Shown here piece after piece: positions 25,109 through 38,135 of a stretch of 64,000 nucleotides of DNA; position 1 is the first letter of the stretch; the number at the start of each line of letters is the position of its first letter. Source of the DNA: Tubulanus polymorphus (Eukaryota > Nemertea > Palaeonemertea > Tubulaniformes > Tubulanidae); contig NC_134035.1 in assembly GCF_964204645.1 (NCBI RefSeq), forward strand, positions 12,629,951 through 12,693,950, written 5' to 3'. The notes under the pieces are model-generated. The model saw nothing but the letters and a program-made list of their open reading frames with translations, had not been told where the DNA came from and did not search any database. The translations under genes and the position numbers were made by a program.

Positions 25109-27384
25109 GAAAAAAAGTGAATTCTAATAAGAAATACTGAATTTTCTATGTACAGCCTCCCCAGACACACACGTGTGTGTGTCTCAAAATCGAAAAAGGT
25201 GAAGGCAACGTATTGTGGGGATGAGAACCTTATCGAGGTTAGGAGGATGTGCGAAAAACTTGGATGAGCAAGACAAGTCTGAGCCGTTTTTGCAGAGAAT
25301 AATGAAGTATTGGTTTCCAAAGACAAGTAGCCGTATAATGTCAATAAGTTGATAAACCCACCGTAAGTAGGAAAAACTAGGAGATAGTCTGACGTTTCAA
25401 ATCACAAATCTATGAGCCATTTTCAAAATTCGCCTAGTTTTTCTTCACTTTGGGTGGGTTTCTCAACTTATAATATTTTAGTTTTTTCAGGGAAGAATTT
25501 GACAAAATTCCGTCGGAGAAAAGACAGTCAGTGTCCTCTAGAAAATGTGTGCATTTACGAAAACAGGCAGTTCGTGTGCACGAACCGAAAAGGATCGTGC
25601 TGTATATCGAGTTGGTAAACATACGTTTTCGTTTAGCTGGTCTGAATAAGATGTTAACCATCAATGAACAGATAAGATGAAGAAAATTCGAAACTGTAGA
25701 CACGATATGGGAGAATTCTGGGGTTCATTTCCAGGAAATAGCCCCTATACCACACAGGCGTTATACGTACATACAGCACAAACCTTTTCAATTCTAGTTA
25801 AACCACCAGCGACACATCATTTTTCTGTATAAAACCCGATGATTTCGCTGATACGTATTTCAACTATTTTTACGACGATAACAAAAAGTCTGCGTGGTTG
25901 ACTCATAATGAAAAAAACCCATCGATGACAAAATCCTACGTTAGATTTCGTGGTTTTTGTTCCAGTATAAATAATTTAGATAAATAGAAAGCATGAATCA
26001 AAATCCGTAGTTGTTCGATGATTGTGGTTAAACTTGGTCGTCGTCGTTTCTATCGTTGGAAATTCATGAGCTGCGAAACTCGAATCCGGAGTTAAAACAT
26101 ATACGGTAGATACAGTAAGTCAAAATCACCGATCCTAGTCGACTAAGACTACGATATATAGGTTGAAAATTGCAAAAACCGCCATACGAAATATCATGTT
26201 AAAGTTGCGGATTAAGATTCACAGTTTTCTCTGCAGAAATAAAGCTCTCTAAGACGTCTACGGGTAATTGATGATGGATGATGGCTGTTATAGGAAAAAG
26301 CGGTTTCGAAAGATCTTTTTAGTGTATAATCTGTGTATTTTTTGCCCGAAAAATTATGAAACCTTTTAGTCGATCCTCTAATTCTCTGTGTTCAAATATA
26401 TGTTGATATTCAACTAATTATTGTCCCGGTATATCATAAGTATTCATGTATTGTGTTAATTCATTTTTTATGTATTTCAATTCATTTCACAGAAAAGCAT
26501 AACATTAAGATTACAAGAAAGTTAAACAATTAAAATGAAATAGAGAAGAAAATATATAAATTTACAAATATTGTAGCGTGCTATTTCCATGTGGGCCTTG
26601 CAGGCACCCAATGAAACATTTCGCGTGGTGTCATCAGCGAAAACTAAAATTTTGATTCTCGGACAATAGCCCTTCGGAACTACAAATCAACTCCAATCCG
26701 TCTCGAAAATAAAGCGTTAAAAAAATAATAAAACACGCCGAATGATTGGGGTAAAGGTCGAGTTAGCCAAATTTGCTGGGAAGTTATTGAATATTTCTAT
26801 AGAAAGTGGCGTAGATAATAGAGAGACTTCCTTTCAAAAAAAAATAAACTCCCACCGCGTGTGGGGTCACCATAAAATAGCGTAGTTTTTACACGCTTAA
26901 AACATTGTGGTAATAGTTAGTTTTGATGATGTAGGTGGTTCTCGGTTATTCACGACAGATGGAATTGTATTTACTATGAAGATGCACCTGTAACCTGTTT
27001 GAACAGCGAGAGAAACAGATAGCACCACAATCAACCTTCAATCGCTCCACACACTCTCTCCCTCTCCCCTCTCTCCCTCTCTCTCTCTCTCTACAACTAA
27101 ACCGCAAACTACTACTCCACTTTACTGCAGCAATATCGCTGGTACAAACCAGTCTACGCGCAAACTACGACTGAAGTACCGAACCGGCGACAACAGACGT
27201 GTTGCGAATGAGGAACAGTGTAGAATTAAAATCACTCTCGTCCTCCCTATCGACTAACGCCTACTGAAGATCTCCTACTGCATTAATCCTATTAGTTTAA
27301 ACATTGATAGATTGATTGTTTCCACAACCAAGTGGCTGTCTGTAGTTCAAACTTGTTAAGGAAAATTCCATCCAACTCTATTGG

Positions 27385-27485
27385 CCATTTTCAAAACAGT
27401 TTTAAAAATGAATCTGAACGTCACTACTCAATTAGTTTTTGAAAATGGCTCGTAGAATTCAAGACTCCAAACGTCACTATATATA
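27385..27485. repeat. Foldback repeat family A, minimal form
   Basis: One direct unit (TTGGCCATTTTCAAAAC) and inverted units (AACGTCACTAC, GAAAATGGCTCGTAGAATTC, AACGTCACTAT) are present without the tandem array. This gives a view of the unamplified element. Confidence 0.6.
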
Positions 27486-27897
27486 GTACCGTTTCTTTAA
27501 AAAGGGGGGGGAATATAGCACGACAATTAGAGGGCAAAACCATAGTTAGTGGTCGAATTTGTCACGAGGGTCACAAATTCATTTCCAGTGTTATTTTTAT
27601 CCAAGTGTCCATTTTGTCCATTCCAGTCAGAAGGGGTTGTTTGATTTTGAAATCGAAATTTTAACTACGCATATTGCGTAGATGGTTGGTGAAATTACAC
27701 AATTTGGAAATATCGCTTCTCGACCAAGAACGGGTGTGCAATCAAAGGTCCAGTGTTTAAAACAGCTAAAATTAAGTCATAACTAAAACGCGAAGGGTTT
27801 TTTCTAAACCGACAAGACTGTTCTACTTCGTGATTACAAGTTCATTTTCTTATTTTGAGAGCGGTATAAATTTTATCTTCTCCCATCAATGTCTGGT

Positions 27898-27951
27898 TTT
27901 CTCTCTCTCTCTCTCTCGCACATACACTCACACTCACACACACACACACAC
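27898..27951. repeat. CT and CA microsatellites
   Basis: A (CT)n run is followed directly by a (CA)n run ending in CACACACG. Confidence 0.9.
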
Positions 27952-28385
27952 GTGGATAAATCCAGCTCGCCCCGGAGTGAGTGGTTCTAACTCATGTACT
28001 ATACCCGTTTATCCATCAATTCACGTCCCGACAGCGAAAAAAATGATTCCGTACAAACAGGCCAATAGGTAGGCTTCCATAGACAACATCGCTGTCTATG
28101 TATCTTCTAAACTGGAAAAAAGACACTTTTTACTCGTTGATTAAACTGGTCAGAATCATAGCCCTTTAAGTAAATCAAAGATGAATATGTTGAGGAATTC
28201 GCTTTTTCTGCCATATTCCGTTGCCAGAAGGGATAGGAGCGGACCTAGGGACGTTCCAACGTTACCGCGTGAGAGCTTTACCCGCGGATGAAGAAGCTCT
28301 AGTATTTTATATAGGATCCCCTCCCTCAGATTGAAGAACCCCGCTTTTACATTCCGTCTGTGGTGATTGTGATGCTGGATAGAGC

Positions 28386-29378
28386 AGTATGGCTCGGTGC
28401 GACCCCCTGCAGTATAGCTCGGTGCGACCCCCTGCAGTATAGCTCGGTGCGACCCCCTGCAGTAGAGCACGGTGCGACCCCCAGCAGTATAGCCCGGTGC
28501 GACCCCCAGCAGTATAGCCCGGTGCGACCCCCAGCAGTATAGCCCGGTGCGACCCCCTGCAGTATAGCCCGGTGCGACCCCCTGCAGTATAGCACGGTGC
28601 GACCCCCTGCAGTATAGCTCGGTGCGACCCCCTGCAGTACAGCTCGGTGCGACCCCCAGCAGTATAGCCCGGTGCGACCCCCAGCAGTATAGCACGGTGC
28701 GACCCCCAGCAGTATAGCCCGATGCGACCCCCAGCAGTATAGCTCGGTGCGACCCCCAGCAGTATAGCACGGTGCGACCCCCTGCAGTATAGCTCGGTGC
28801 GACCCCCAGCAGTATAGCTCGGTGCGACCCCCAGCAGTATAGCACGGTGCGACCCCCAGCAGTATAGCACGGTGCGACCCCCAGCAGTATAGCTCGGTGC
28901 GACCCCCAGCAGTATAGCACGGTGCGACCCCCAGCAGTATAGCACGGTGCGACCCCCAGCAGTATAGCACGGTGCGACCCCCAGCAGTATAGCTCGGTGT
29001 GACCCCCAGCAGTATAGCTCGGTGTGACCCCCAGCAGTATAGCTCGGTGCGACCCCCAGCAGTATAGCACGGTGCGACCCCCAGCAGTATAGCTCGGTGT
29101 GACCCCCAGCAGTATAGCCCGATGCGACCCCCTGCAGTATAGCACGGTGCGACCCCCAGCAGTATAGCCCGGTGCGACCCCCAGCAGTATAGCCCGATGC
29201 GACCCCCAGCAGTATAGCTCGGTGCGACCCCCTGCAGTATAGCCCGGTGCGACCCCCTGCAGTATAGCACGGTGCGACCCCCAACAGTATAGCCCGGTGC
29301 GACCCCCAGCAGTATAGCCCGGTGCGACCCCCAGCAGTATAGCCCGGTGCGACCCCCTGCAGTATAGCTCGGTGCCCT
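28386..29378. repeat. 25-bp minisatellite, about 40 units
   Basis: The unit begins AGTATAGCNCGGTGCGACCC and continues CC(A/T)GC. The AGTA(T/G) start recurs every 25 bases from 28386 to 29361, exactly 39 periods with no net length change. Variation is confined to a few positions: T/A/C after AGC, G/A in CGGTG versus CGATG, C/T in GTGC versus GTGT, and A/T before GC. On the minus strand the unit has no stop in any frame, and 25 is not a multiple of three. Three overlapping frames of 325-377 codons therefore stay open, each cycling through the same 25-residue pattern. They are not genes. Confidence 0.97.
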
Positions 29379-30195
29379 GAGCAACGACAAGATAGGAAAA
29401 CTATGCGAGTATACGACGTATGGACACAATTCTACGAGGCAACTTCTCTTACATTCATTTTTGAAAATATTCCGTATCAATATAGTGAAAACGTCACTTT
29501 CGAATAGGTTTTCTTTCTAACTGTGGTTTTTCTCTAATTCAAAAGCAAATCGACGCCGTTTCATGGTTTCTTTCGGTGTCCGTTAACTAGTTCTGAAATG
29601 TTATCATCGCATGTACATAATATTAGCCTAGAAACAGGCCAACCTCAATACAAATTCAGCCACATCTAAATGTTTTACTTCAGACAACAAAATACTCAGC
29701 AATTCTGAAAATCTCAAGAAATCCAGCGGTTAATTGTTACTTAATAGTCACTTCTACTGAATTGTCGTCATTCGACTGGAAATTTCAATTTTATTGTAAG
29801 CATTTCATTTTTATTAAGAAACTTTAAGTACATTCGCGAGTTTTTTTTCCAGTTTTCTTTAGTCGACAAGAAACCTGGATTTCTTTACTTTCACTGTGGG
29901 TTTGATACGGGTTAAAAGTAGAGGCAATGAACTGAGTATAGTCTATTCCTGAACACAAAAACTGTGAAACTAGATTCGCGAACTGTAGAACTGACAAAAT
30001 GTGAACTTTAAGTTAAGAAACTTTCAGAGATGGATAAAACTAACGAAAATGTGAAAAGCTGCGGAACGGGTTGAAACAGGTCTGAGACTTTATAATTCCG
30101 TCAGTATTCGAATAAGTTATGAGCTCAAGGAAACAACTTCCTGACTCTGATTTTTCAATTCATAGCGTTGGATTCCATATTAGAGGTCTGAAACT
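29379..30195. other. Non-coding stretch between two minisatellites
   Basis: AT-rich unique sequence with no exon or RNA gene that I can recognise. Confidence 0.4.
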
Positions 30196-30598
30196 TTTTT
30201 GTTTAAAATTTCATTATTATATTTTCAACTTTTTTGTTCAAAATGTCGTATATTTTCAACATTTTTGTTTAAAATGTCATATATTTTCAACATTTTCGTT
30301 TAAAATGTCATATATTTTCAACATTTTTGTTTAAAATGTCGTATATTTTCAACTTTTTTGTTCAAAATGTCGTATATTTTCAACATTTTTGTTTAAAATG
30401 TCATATATTTTCAACATTTTTGTTTAAAATGTCATATATTTTCAACATTTTTGTTTAAAATGTCGTATATTTTCAACTTTTTTGTTCAAAATGTCGTATA
30501 TTTTCAACATTTTTGTTCAAAATGTCGTATATTTTCAACATTTTTGTTTAAAATGTCATATATTTTCAACTTTTTTGTTTAAAATGTCGTTTATTTTC
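30196..30598. repeat. 31-bp minisatellite, about 13 units
   Basis: Each unit has the form TTTGTT(T/C)AAAATGTC(A/G) then TATATTTTCAACAT(T). Copies differ at a few positions. The first copies (30196-30240) are degenerate. It is AT-rich and non-coding. Confidence 0.9.
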
Positions 30599-31000
30599 AT
30601 GACAACGTGTCCCAAAGCGGGCACAAACAGGTTATGCTTATACCCATATTGAAAGGCGTAGCATTATTCATCGTGTTGTTATAAACATTAGGTTTTCATT
30701 GGTTAAGGATATATTGTGTAGACGATATTAGCCCCTTTAATAGTTGCGACTCTTTGATAAGTCGGTAGATAAAGACAGTGAAATGCAACCATTGTGACAA
30801 CATCACCGATTGTGTTTAACGTATTTTTTCTCCACACAATATCCCACGGTTCTGATGCGCCGTTAATGGATCTCGTTACTTTCATCAGACCCCAGTTAAG
30901 AATTCTTTTTTGAGCAATAAAAAAAACCTCTTCGCGAACTATCGTATGTGTGTGTGCGTGTCGTGAGAGGGATTCATACATAATTCATCGTGTGATTCGT

Positions 31001-31129
<129 letters not shown>

Positions 31130-31926
31130 CCTCCCTCCTCCCTCCAGACACCTTCTATCCTACCCCTTCTCCGAAAATTATTGCTAATTATCCCCTTACC
31201 TCTAACCCTTCCATCCGTGAGCTTTGTCTTGATTTCTTTCCAAATTGATAATTCGAATGTTTATTTTCGTTGATTCCTGTATTTTGTATCAATTTACTTT
31301 TAAGTACAAGGATTACTGGTAGACATTTCACTACATGTTAACAACAGAAATTGTAATTATTGATACTCGTTATTTAGAATCGATCTTGTTCATATTAGTA
31401 CGCGTCCTATATCTTCCCTTATCATATCATCATATATCTCCTGTTATGCAGTTTCTCCACCCCTCGAACCAATCGTTTCTAGCTGATTTTCATCCGCAAA
31501 CCGGCTGAAGAATAGACCCATGACGCCAGTATAGATTCAACAAATTCGATTCTTATACCAATTCACTGCGAATAACAGATCGAAATCAGTGGCCCAGTAA
31601 CCAAATTCTCGCCGAAATTCGTAAATATAAGAATCGATCCAGATTCGGAGATGATACTTTTTTCGAAACGATGTCCAATAAATACATCATATCTGTAATA
31701 AATTGGCGCCTATTCGTCGCATTATTGTCAAATCTATAGCGCGTGCGGTGTATTATTCAAATGATAAATATTATTATAGGATCGGCAATAATCCGGAGGC
31801 TGTTCGGTTTAAAGAAACACGTATATTCACCATCACTATCGACCACAGGTTGAGAGTTAAAGATGTGTTATACATTTAGTCCATGAGGAGAGGAGATAGA
31901 GAGGGTGAGAGAGACTGAGTATAAAG

Positions 31927-31927
<1 letters not shown>

Positions 31928-32000
<73 letters not shown>

Positions 32001-32004
32001 GAGT
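31928..32004. repeat. GA microsatellite
   Basis: A (GA)n tract with one GGGAGA interruption near the right end. Confidence 0.95.
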
Positions 32005-33408
32005 TGGTTGGGTAGACGAGGAAGGAGTGTTGTACATTAGACTGATTTCTTTCCTCGAAAACGTTTTACATTCATAGCGAACACGCGATACAAAAACAAG
32101 TCTATGACGGATTAAACGCTCGTCTTAAACCTGAAAGTCGCGTCCGAGTTTAGAGACCAAAACAGTTCACAAAACTATAATGCGCGCTGATTTATAATTT
32201 CTAACTCATTTTGATTAAATGAATGATACGTTTTCGTCTGCCAAGAAACTGAGATTGACTTTTCAAAGTTTCTTTGCATGGGTCTTACTCAAATTATGAC
32301 AAAAATGAAATACTATTACTCTGGCGCCTTTCCAATTGTACCGGGTGCTCTAGATGCCTTAAATACCCTAAATGCCCCAAATGCCCTATAAGAACTAAAT
32401 TGCTAGGCGTTAATGACGACCACAACCGCTTAAGGCCTTTAAGACCGGGACCTAAAAAACTGTTTAATCAAAGATAAGTAACTAATGTCATTAACCCTAG
32501 AGGTGATTTCATTTGTTAATAAGTCGAATTAGATCCCACGCAAGCTCGCCTCCTGAATCTCCTCTCTCCCTAATTCCTGTAGGGGTTGATGCCTTTTCCA
32601 TGAATATACGTAACGTGTTTAATCCCCCGGAATAAAATATAAACCTATACGAGAAAGGTCGTTTTACAATTGCGCTTAACGTTATAATAACTCCCACCGC
32701 CAATCCCAGTTATTCGAGTCATTGAAAAAATTAGACCTATGTGTAATTTGTAAATATCAAGGATTAGATAGGCTTACAGCGAAAAATATATAAACGTCTG
32801 AATAGCAAGTCGTTCAAGAATATCTAAATCTGTTTTCATTGAAACGCCCACAGGAGAAGTTGAAAATTAATATAAACCGCTGAAAAACCTGACCGACTGA
32901 AAAACGTATCAATATTGCTGAAACGACGACTAACGTTGGCGAATATTATGAAATGCTAATTTTAGATCTTGCGATCACGAAACAACTTTAAAAACATATG
33001 AATCTTAATCTCTTGTATTTGACAAATAATTCGAAAGCAAATCGCGACCTGTTGCAGAAATATTTCATTTTTTAGAAATTACCCATTGCCTCTTATTGTG
33101 TTGATGGCGGTCGCGTTATTGTATTGACGAAACCTCAAAGTTCATTTTGCTATCAAACACACCCCCGTTCCGTATCAGACCCTTTAATGCGTGGTTTGTA
33201 TTGAAGACGAAAGCAATTTTCATCTCTACACGCGACGGTGCGAGAGTGGAAAACATTTCGATCAAAATACTGATTAGTTTAAATTTCCCTCCCGTTCGTT
33301 CCGAGACTGTTTTGTGTGCCGATAATTGTCCGATAATCACACAGCCGAATCTCACACTGTCAAACATCACCAGCAACAGTGACTGCCGGGTGAGCGTGGA
33401 TCACTGAT

Positions 33409-33655
33409 GCATCCAGCGCCAACTTCGGTTTTCGTAGCTAGTCGACTAGTGGTCGGAACTAATAACCGAACGCACTATAGTTCGGTCGTAACGTGTTTCA
33501 TAGTTTCAGCCATCTTGGAAATGGGTCGGAACTAAACGACCGTGCTCAATCCCGTGGTCGACCATTTCCGGACCATAGTTCCGACTAACTGGCATTCGGT
33601 TTCGTTTAGTTTTAGTTGACTATAGTCGACTAAAACTCTGATAACCGAAGTTCAC
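33409..33655. repeat. Imperfect foldback element with GTCGAC/TCGGAAC motifs
   Basis: The left segment (AACTTCGGTTTTCGTAGCTA, GTCGACTAGTGGTCGGAAC) is the approximate inverse of the right segment (AGTTCCGACTAACTGG, TAGTCGACTAAAACTC, AACCGAAGTT). It is about 245 bp with no coding capacity and appears only once in this window. Confidence 0.6.
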
Positions 33656-34651
33656 CCATAGGTTACACTTTTCCTAGTGACAAGGGTATACATTTCATAC
33701 AATTCGCATGTCTGTATCCCGGACAAGGCGACTACAGCAGAAGATGCAATGCAAGCTTACATTATGAGATTTAAAGGCTTTGCTGTTGAGTAACGTTTAC
33801 TAGTGGAATTGAAGAACAAGAGCATCGAGGACACTAATTGTCACCCCCCCCCCCCACCTCTCATCGAGGCTCGAGTGCTGGGGCATTACAGTAAATAAAC
33901 CTCGACCTTTCACTCGGGTCAGCAGCCAGCACTTGACGTCCAAAATCCAAAATGACGCTTTGCGATGTCAGGTGCGTAACCTTTATCATGCACGTATATG
34001 CTAGAGTTTAATATACGTCGATGGCTCTGTTAAACGCATTTGGAACCCGGCACCGGGGTGAACTGCCTATCAACCACGTCCAGAACTGGCGGTGAAGCAC
34101 TCATCATCAGTATTTTCAGCCTTAACTATGTTTATTTTTCACGCGCCGATGAAATCAACATTAATGACGACAAGGGCTGGATACAGAAACGACGCAATAA
34201 TTCTCTCGAGTAATGCGACATAAAACAGATCGTCAGACAAAGCATCGACGATCTACAGTAATCCTTCACAGTTACCGCTGAATAGCGAAATCACCACTTT
34301 CATTTGGAGGACTGCTCCAAACGACCTTAATAGATCAGACGTATAATGCAGCCTGGTTTTGAAGATCTGAGACGGAAAAACGGCCTTAAAGAATGCTTTT
34401 ATTGCGATGTGTGTATTTTTAGAGATCGCTTTCTAAGAATGTGTCGTTGAAGGTTTATATGTATGTATAAAATTTTGTGTCATCAGTGCTGGAATTTTCT
34501 GTGCAGCGTTCACAAGATTTATAGAGTAATCAAGGGTTGATATTTATTGTCACGGAAGAGCCAGCACTAAGTGGAACACACAGTTTGAAAACGTCTTAAA
34601 TTCAGTCCATACATTTCTGCAATTTGCTCATCCTATTATATTGTGCAATGA

Positions 34652-34912
34652 TCCAGGGGCCAGTTGCGCAGCAGATACTCAGATTTTAGACATGTCTTAG
34701 ACCATCTGGCTCCACGCCCATAACCAAACAAGTTAAGACAAGTCTTATGATTCAATACCATTTTTGAACACAGGGGCCAGTTGCAAAGTCATAGCTTAGA
34801 TTCAAAACCGGCCTTTGACCGTCTTAGTTCTATAGCGAATCTAACAACTGTAAGACCAGCCTTAAGCTAAGCCATAAGACAACTTTTGGTGTGAAGTGGA
34901 CTGTGCAACTGG
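34652..34912. repeat. Two adjacent family B foldback copies
   Basis: A complete copy at about 34773-34912 starts AGGGGCCAGTTGCAAAG and ends CTGTGCAACTGG. A degraded copy starts AGGGGCCAGTTGCGCAG at about 34655 and runs to the start of the second. Confidence 0.75.
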
Positions 34913-36918
34913 ACGCGCAGTTTTACACAAATAGCTTATTAGGACTGATTTTTCAGTTTTGTTGATATTATTAAGATTATTAGCAAACAGATGAATCTAT
35001 AATTTACGTTCAGGACAATTCTCACATATTTCTAGATTATTTCTGAAAATACCGCCCGTTATCAGCTGGATTCGATGCAAATGGTGGTAAGTTAATTCAA
35101 AGAGATATAGAACTCGACATTTAGCTAAAATAAAGTACTTCAGTTTCATATCTTTCAACAGATTATTCTCTTCAGCCGGCGAAAGTTTTTTTCTAGCGGC
35201 CACGAAAATCTTATGGCTGGATAGAAAGCTTAATCAAGGGCGAATACTGGTTAATGCGGTTCAAATAAAATGTACGACAGCTGATGGTGGTGGCGAGCTG
35301 CGAAGAGAAGTGTGATCAGTGATGATGCTAACATTCGGCACATTAACGATATACACGAGCCAGCGGTGATGTTGTATTGTTAATAACACACCAAATGTGT
35401 TTATCGGGGAATGTATCTTTTCCGAGTCTAATCCGGGCCACTGATAGCTCTCTCTCTCTCTCCCTCTCCTCTCACATACACACATAAAATCAATAGAATT
35501 GTCGGGGAAAATGATGGAATTTCTTCTAGTCTGTCTCATGATTTGGTCATCGAACTGGAAAGATAAGCGCTGGGAATGGATTGTACAAACAATGAGACCT
35601 GGTTTGGGAATAGATTTTGAGAGATCAAATCTCGGCTCTGTTCGCTCCGTAGCATCAGTAGGGGATCGCATCGCTGAACGTGATCCGCTGCGATCGAAAA
35701 AACCAACGTGTGAGAGACAGAGAGAGAGAGAGGGAGAGAGAGGGAAAGAGAGAATGAGAGAGACACCGAGCACCGAGCTTGACAACAGTACAGAATACCG
35801 AATTAGCGACTCGAATTAGCGACTGTAGCATTGGTGAAATGCTGCTATTTTCCTAGCCATGTCATGCAATCAGAATACGTCTTTCACAGTTAAGTTTTAC
35901 TCTTTCAGTTAGAATTACTGCATTTCAATGTTCTAACCATAGAGTCAAACTGTGCCACAGGGGCGGTTCAAAGGTGCAGATCGAGAGAAAGATCTTTAGT
36001 AATCGGTTGAATCTGACTTATCTTTTCCAATGTTTTTCAAATTGTAAATAATTACTGCAGAACTGGGTAATTTTAATACTGCATGTTTGATTTTTTTTAG
36101 ATTTGGGTGCGCCGCCGAAAAGGTACAAAAATAGAGATCAACCCCCCAGCAACTGGTTTGATATTCAAACCTGTAATTTTCTAATAGCAAGCCCAATTAA
36201 AATGTGGAAAAAAACCTAGAAATAGAAGCAATTAATGATTGAATCATCTGTAATTTGTTTAATTATAAATCATAAAACTTCGGACCTCAATCTGTGCTAA
36301 AAACCGCTACAATATCTTAAACGGTAAAAACTATCGAAACGATAATATTCACATAAAATCAATATTGTCTTTTGAAAGAAACTCTTTAAATCACTCCTTA
36401 AACTCTTTAAATTCAATTAAGTCCAAGCTATTCATTCTTTGGCAGAATTCATTTCAAAAAAAAATTTATAAATAGTAAATGTATATCTGTCCTGTACATC
36501 TTTACAGGTGTATAATACTAAAGTTTGTATAACCAACGTTTATGTTTGTATATTCAACTTTCTATTTCAGAAAATAAACTTTTTTTTATCATTTTCATTA
36601 TTTTAATGTATGTATATTCAATTTCTTATTTCAGGAAATAAAGTCTTATCATTACCATTGCTATAATCATTACATGAACTAACCAATAGCAACTAAACCA
36701 AAGATTGGGTTTTGTCTTCTCTTTTTTTTAACTGGGCCCCAGTTGCTCAGCGGTCATTGGGGTTCAAACGCCTTGATAACTGATATAGTGACGATTGAAA
36801 TAACACCCTGGTTATTTTCCATAGCGTTTGGTTAAGTTCCACTCCACAAGTATTCTTAAAACCTGGTTGATTTCCAATGTTTAATTTAGCCTTGAATCAA
36901 ATTTCAACCCATAGTTAT

Positions 36919-37055
36919 GTTCAACTGCACAGTCACGACTTAAGTCCAAAAGTGAACTTAAATCTTAAGGCAGGTCTTGAGTTGTTAGATCGGCTATAGA
37001 TTTAAGATAGACTTAATCCGGTCTTGAATCAAAGTAATGAATTTGTGACTGCGAC
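36919..37055. repeat. MITE-like foldback family B copy (diverged)
   Basis: CAACTGCACAGTCACGACTT at the left and the interior TTAAATCTTAAGGCAGGTCT and TTGTTAGATCGGCTATAG match family B. The right end is degraded. A further GGGCCCCAGTTGCTCAG terminus lies at about 36735. Confidence 0.65.
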
Positions 37056-37671
37056 CTTTGAAGTTCATTTTCATGGAAAAGATTATCAACACGTCATCAG
37101 CGTTTTACCAAAATCGTGATTCTCTTAAAAATCCTTCGACATTTGCACTTCGATTTCCGGTTTCAAAATCAAACCCGCTGTTTCATTCCCGAGCGTTTTG
37201 CGTTGAGTTTGTGAGGGACAACAAATCAAATTAAAATCAACCAAAATCTTCAAACTAAATAAGTAACAGGGACAATCCCTAGTTTGAGATCAACGAATCA
37301 ATGTAGAAACTGTAACGGTGTTGCGAACACGTCAGTATAGAATACTTCTTCAACTAAACTTTTTAAAACAGTTTAAAAACAATTAGAAAAAAAAATTGTT
37401 TTCCATCCGAATGAACGTTTACCGACCTTTCAAGTGGACGATTGAGTCGATTACTCGATTTTAAAATTCCTCGGATACTTTCATCTATCGCAAAAAAAGA
37501 TATCTTACGTTATCTCCCTGGTGAACATCTTCTGCCGGAGCGAAAAATATACATGTTTGTACCTTTCATCGTTTGAATATCTGATGGAAATTTTACAGCG
37601 ACCGGTAACGTTAATTGTCACTACCGAGTTCATAATTCATACCGGCGTCAACTGACTCATTGTATAATATC

Positions 37672-37822
37672 CAGGGATGGCAGTTGTATAGTATTGGCTT
37701 ACATAAGACTAGTCTAAGACCATCTCACTTATACAAACGATCTAGCAACACAACACCTATTAGTTTTAAGTAAGGTGTTAATATTTAAGACTTATGAAGC
37801 CCCGACTGTGCAACTGGGGCTC
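37672..37822. repeat. MITE-like foldback family B copy (diverged)
   Basis: The right end GACTGTGCAACTGGGGCT and the interior GATCTAGCAACA and TTAAGTAAGGTGTTAA fit family B. The left end is GGGATGGCAGTTGTATAG. Confidence 0.6.
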
Positions 37823-38040
37823 AGGCGTCAAATATGTAATCTAAATTGAAAGTGCCGGCTTAGTTTGAAAACGAAATCCCTTATTTCAAGAACATACAAA
37901 ATGCAAAATACATGAACCTTGACTGTGACCAGTCGTTGGAATGAGATTTTCAATTAACCAAATCTATTTCTTGACGACTTTTACATTTAACCATCGACAA
38001 GGAAGAAAGCACGCTAGAAACGGAATGAACGTAAATATAT

Positions 38041-38135
38041 CTTACCCCAGTATCGGTCACAGTACCCCTCCATGTGGTCCAGCTGTGTAGGATGGCTCCC
38101 ATGTGAACATCGGAGAAACGAACTAACGTCTACCT
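38041..38135 (-). CDS. Candidate first exon on the minus strand, gene unknown
   Basis: On the minus strand, below a GC-rich CGG-repeat segment (plus-strand GCCGCC run near 38190-38215), two ATGs in different frames read to a good donor, GTAAGATA, at about 38050. One frame gives MEGYCDRYWG; another gives MGAILHSWTTWRGTVTDTG. The setting looks like a promoter plus first exon. I do not recognise either peptide and found no following exon. Boundaries are approximate. Confidence 0.15.

Larger units (their letters stand above)
22161..28385. other. Gene-poor stretch; no recognised exon
   Basis: No conserved protein is recognised. Content includes a family C half-copy (about 23046-23130), a diverged piece of the 58.8-kb foldback (about 23225-23275, GTTTCGGACTCTCTCTAGAG), a GA tract (25052-25108), a single family A unit (25395-25430), CT tract (27052-27092), a short family A foldback (27385-27485) and CT/CA tracts (27898-27951). 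The 22626-23003 minus frame is the longest non-repeat open frame but has no recognisable motif. Confidence 0.4.

Noticed and set aside
28386-29378. Possible CRISPR-like array
   Set aside because: Direct 25-bp repeats abut with no spacers, in an animal genome; it is a minisatellite.
28156-29480. Three overlapping minus-strand open frames of 325-377 codons with YTAGGRT/LYCWGSH-type repeats
   Set aside because: They are the three frames of a stop-free 25-bp minisatellite. No frame is preferred, substitutions ignore codon position, and there is no supporting gene structure.
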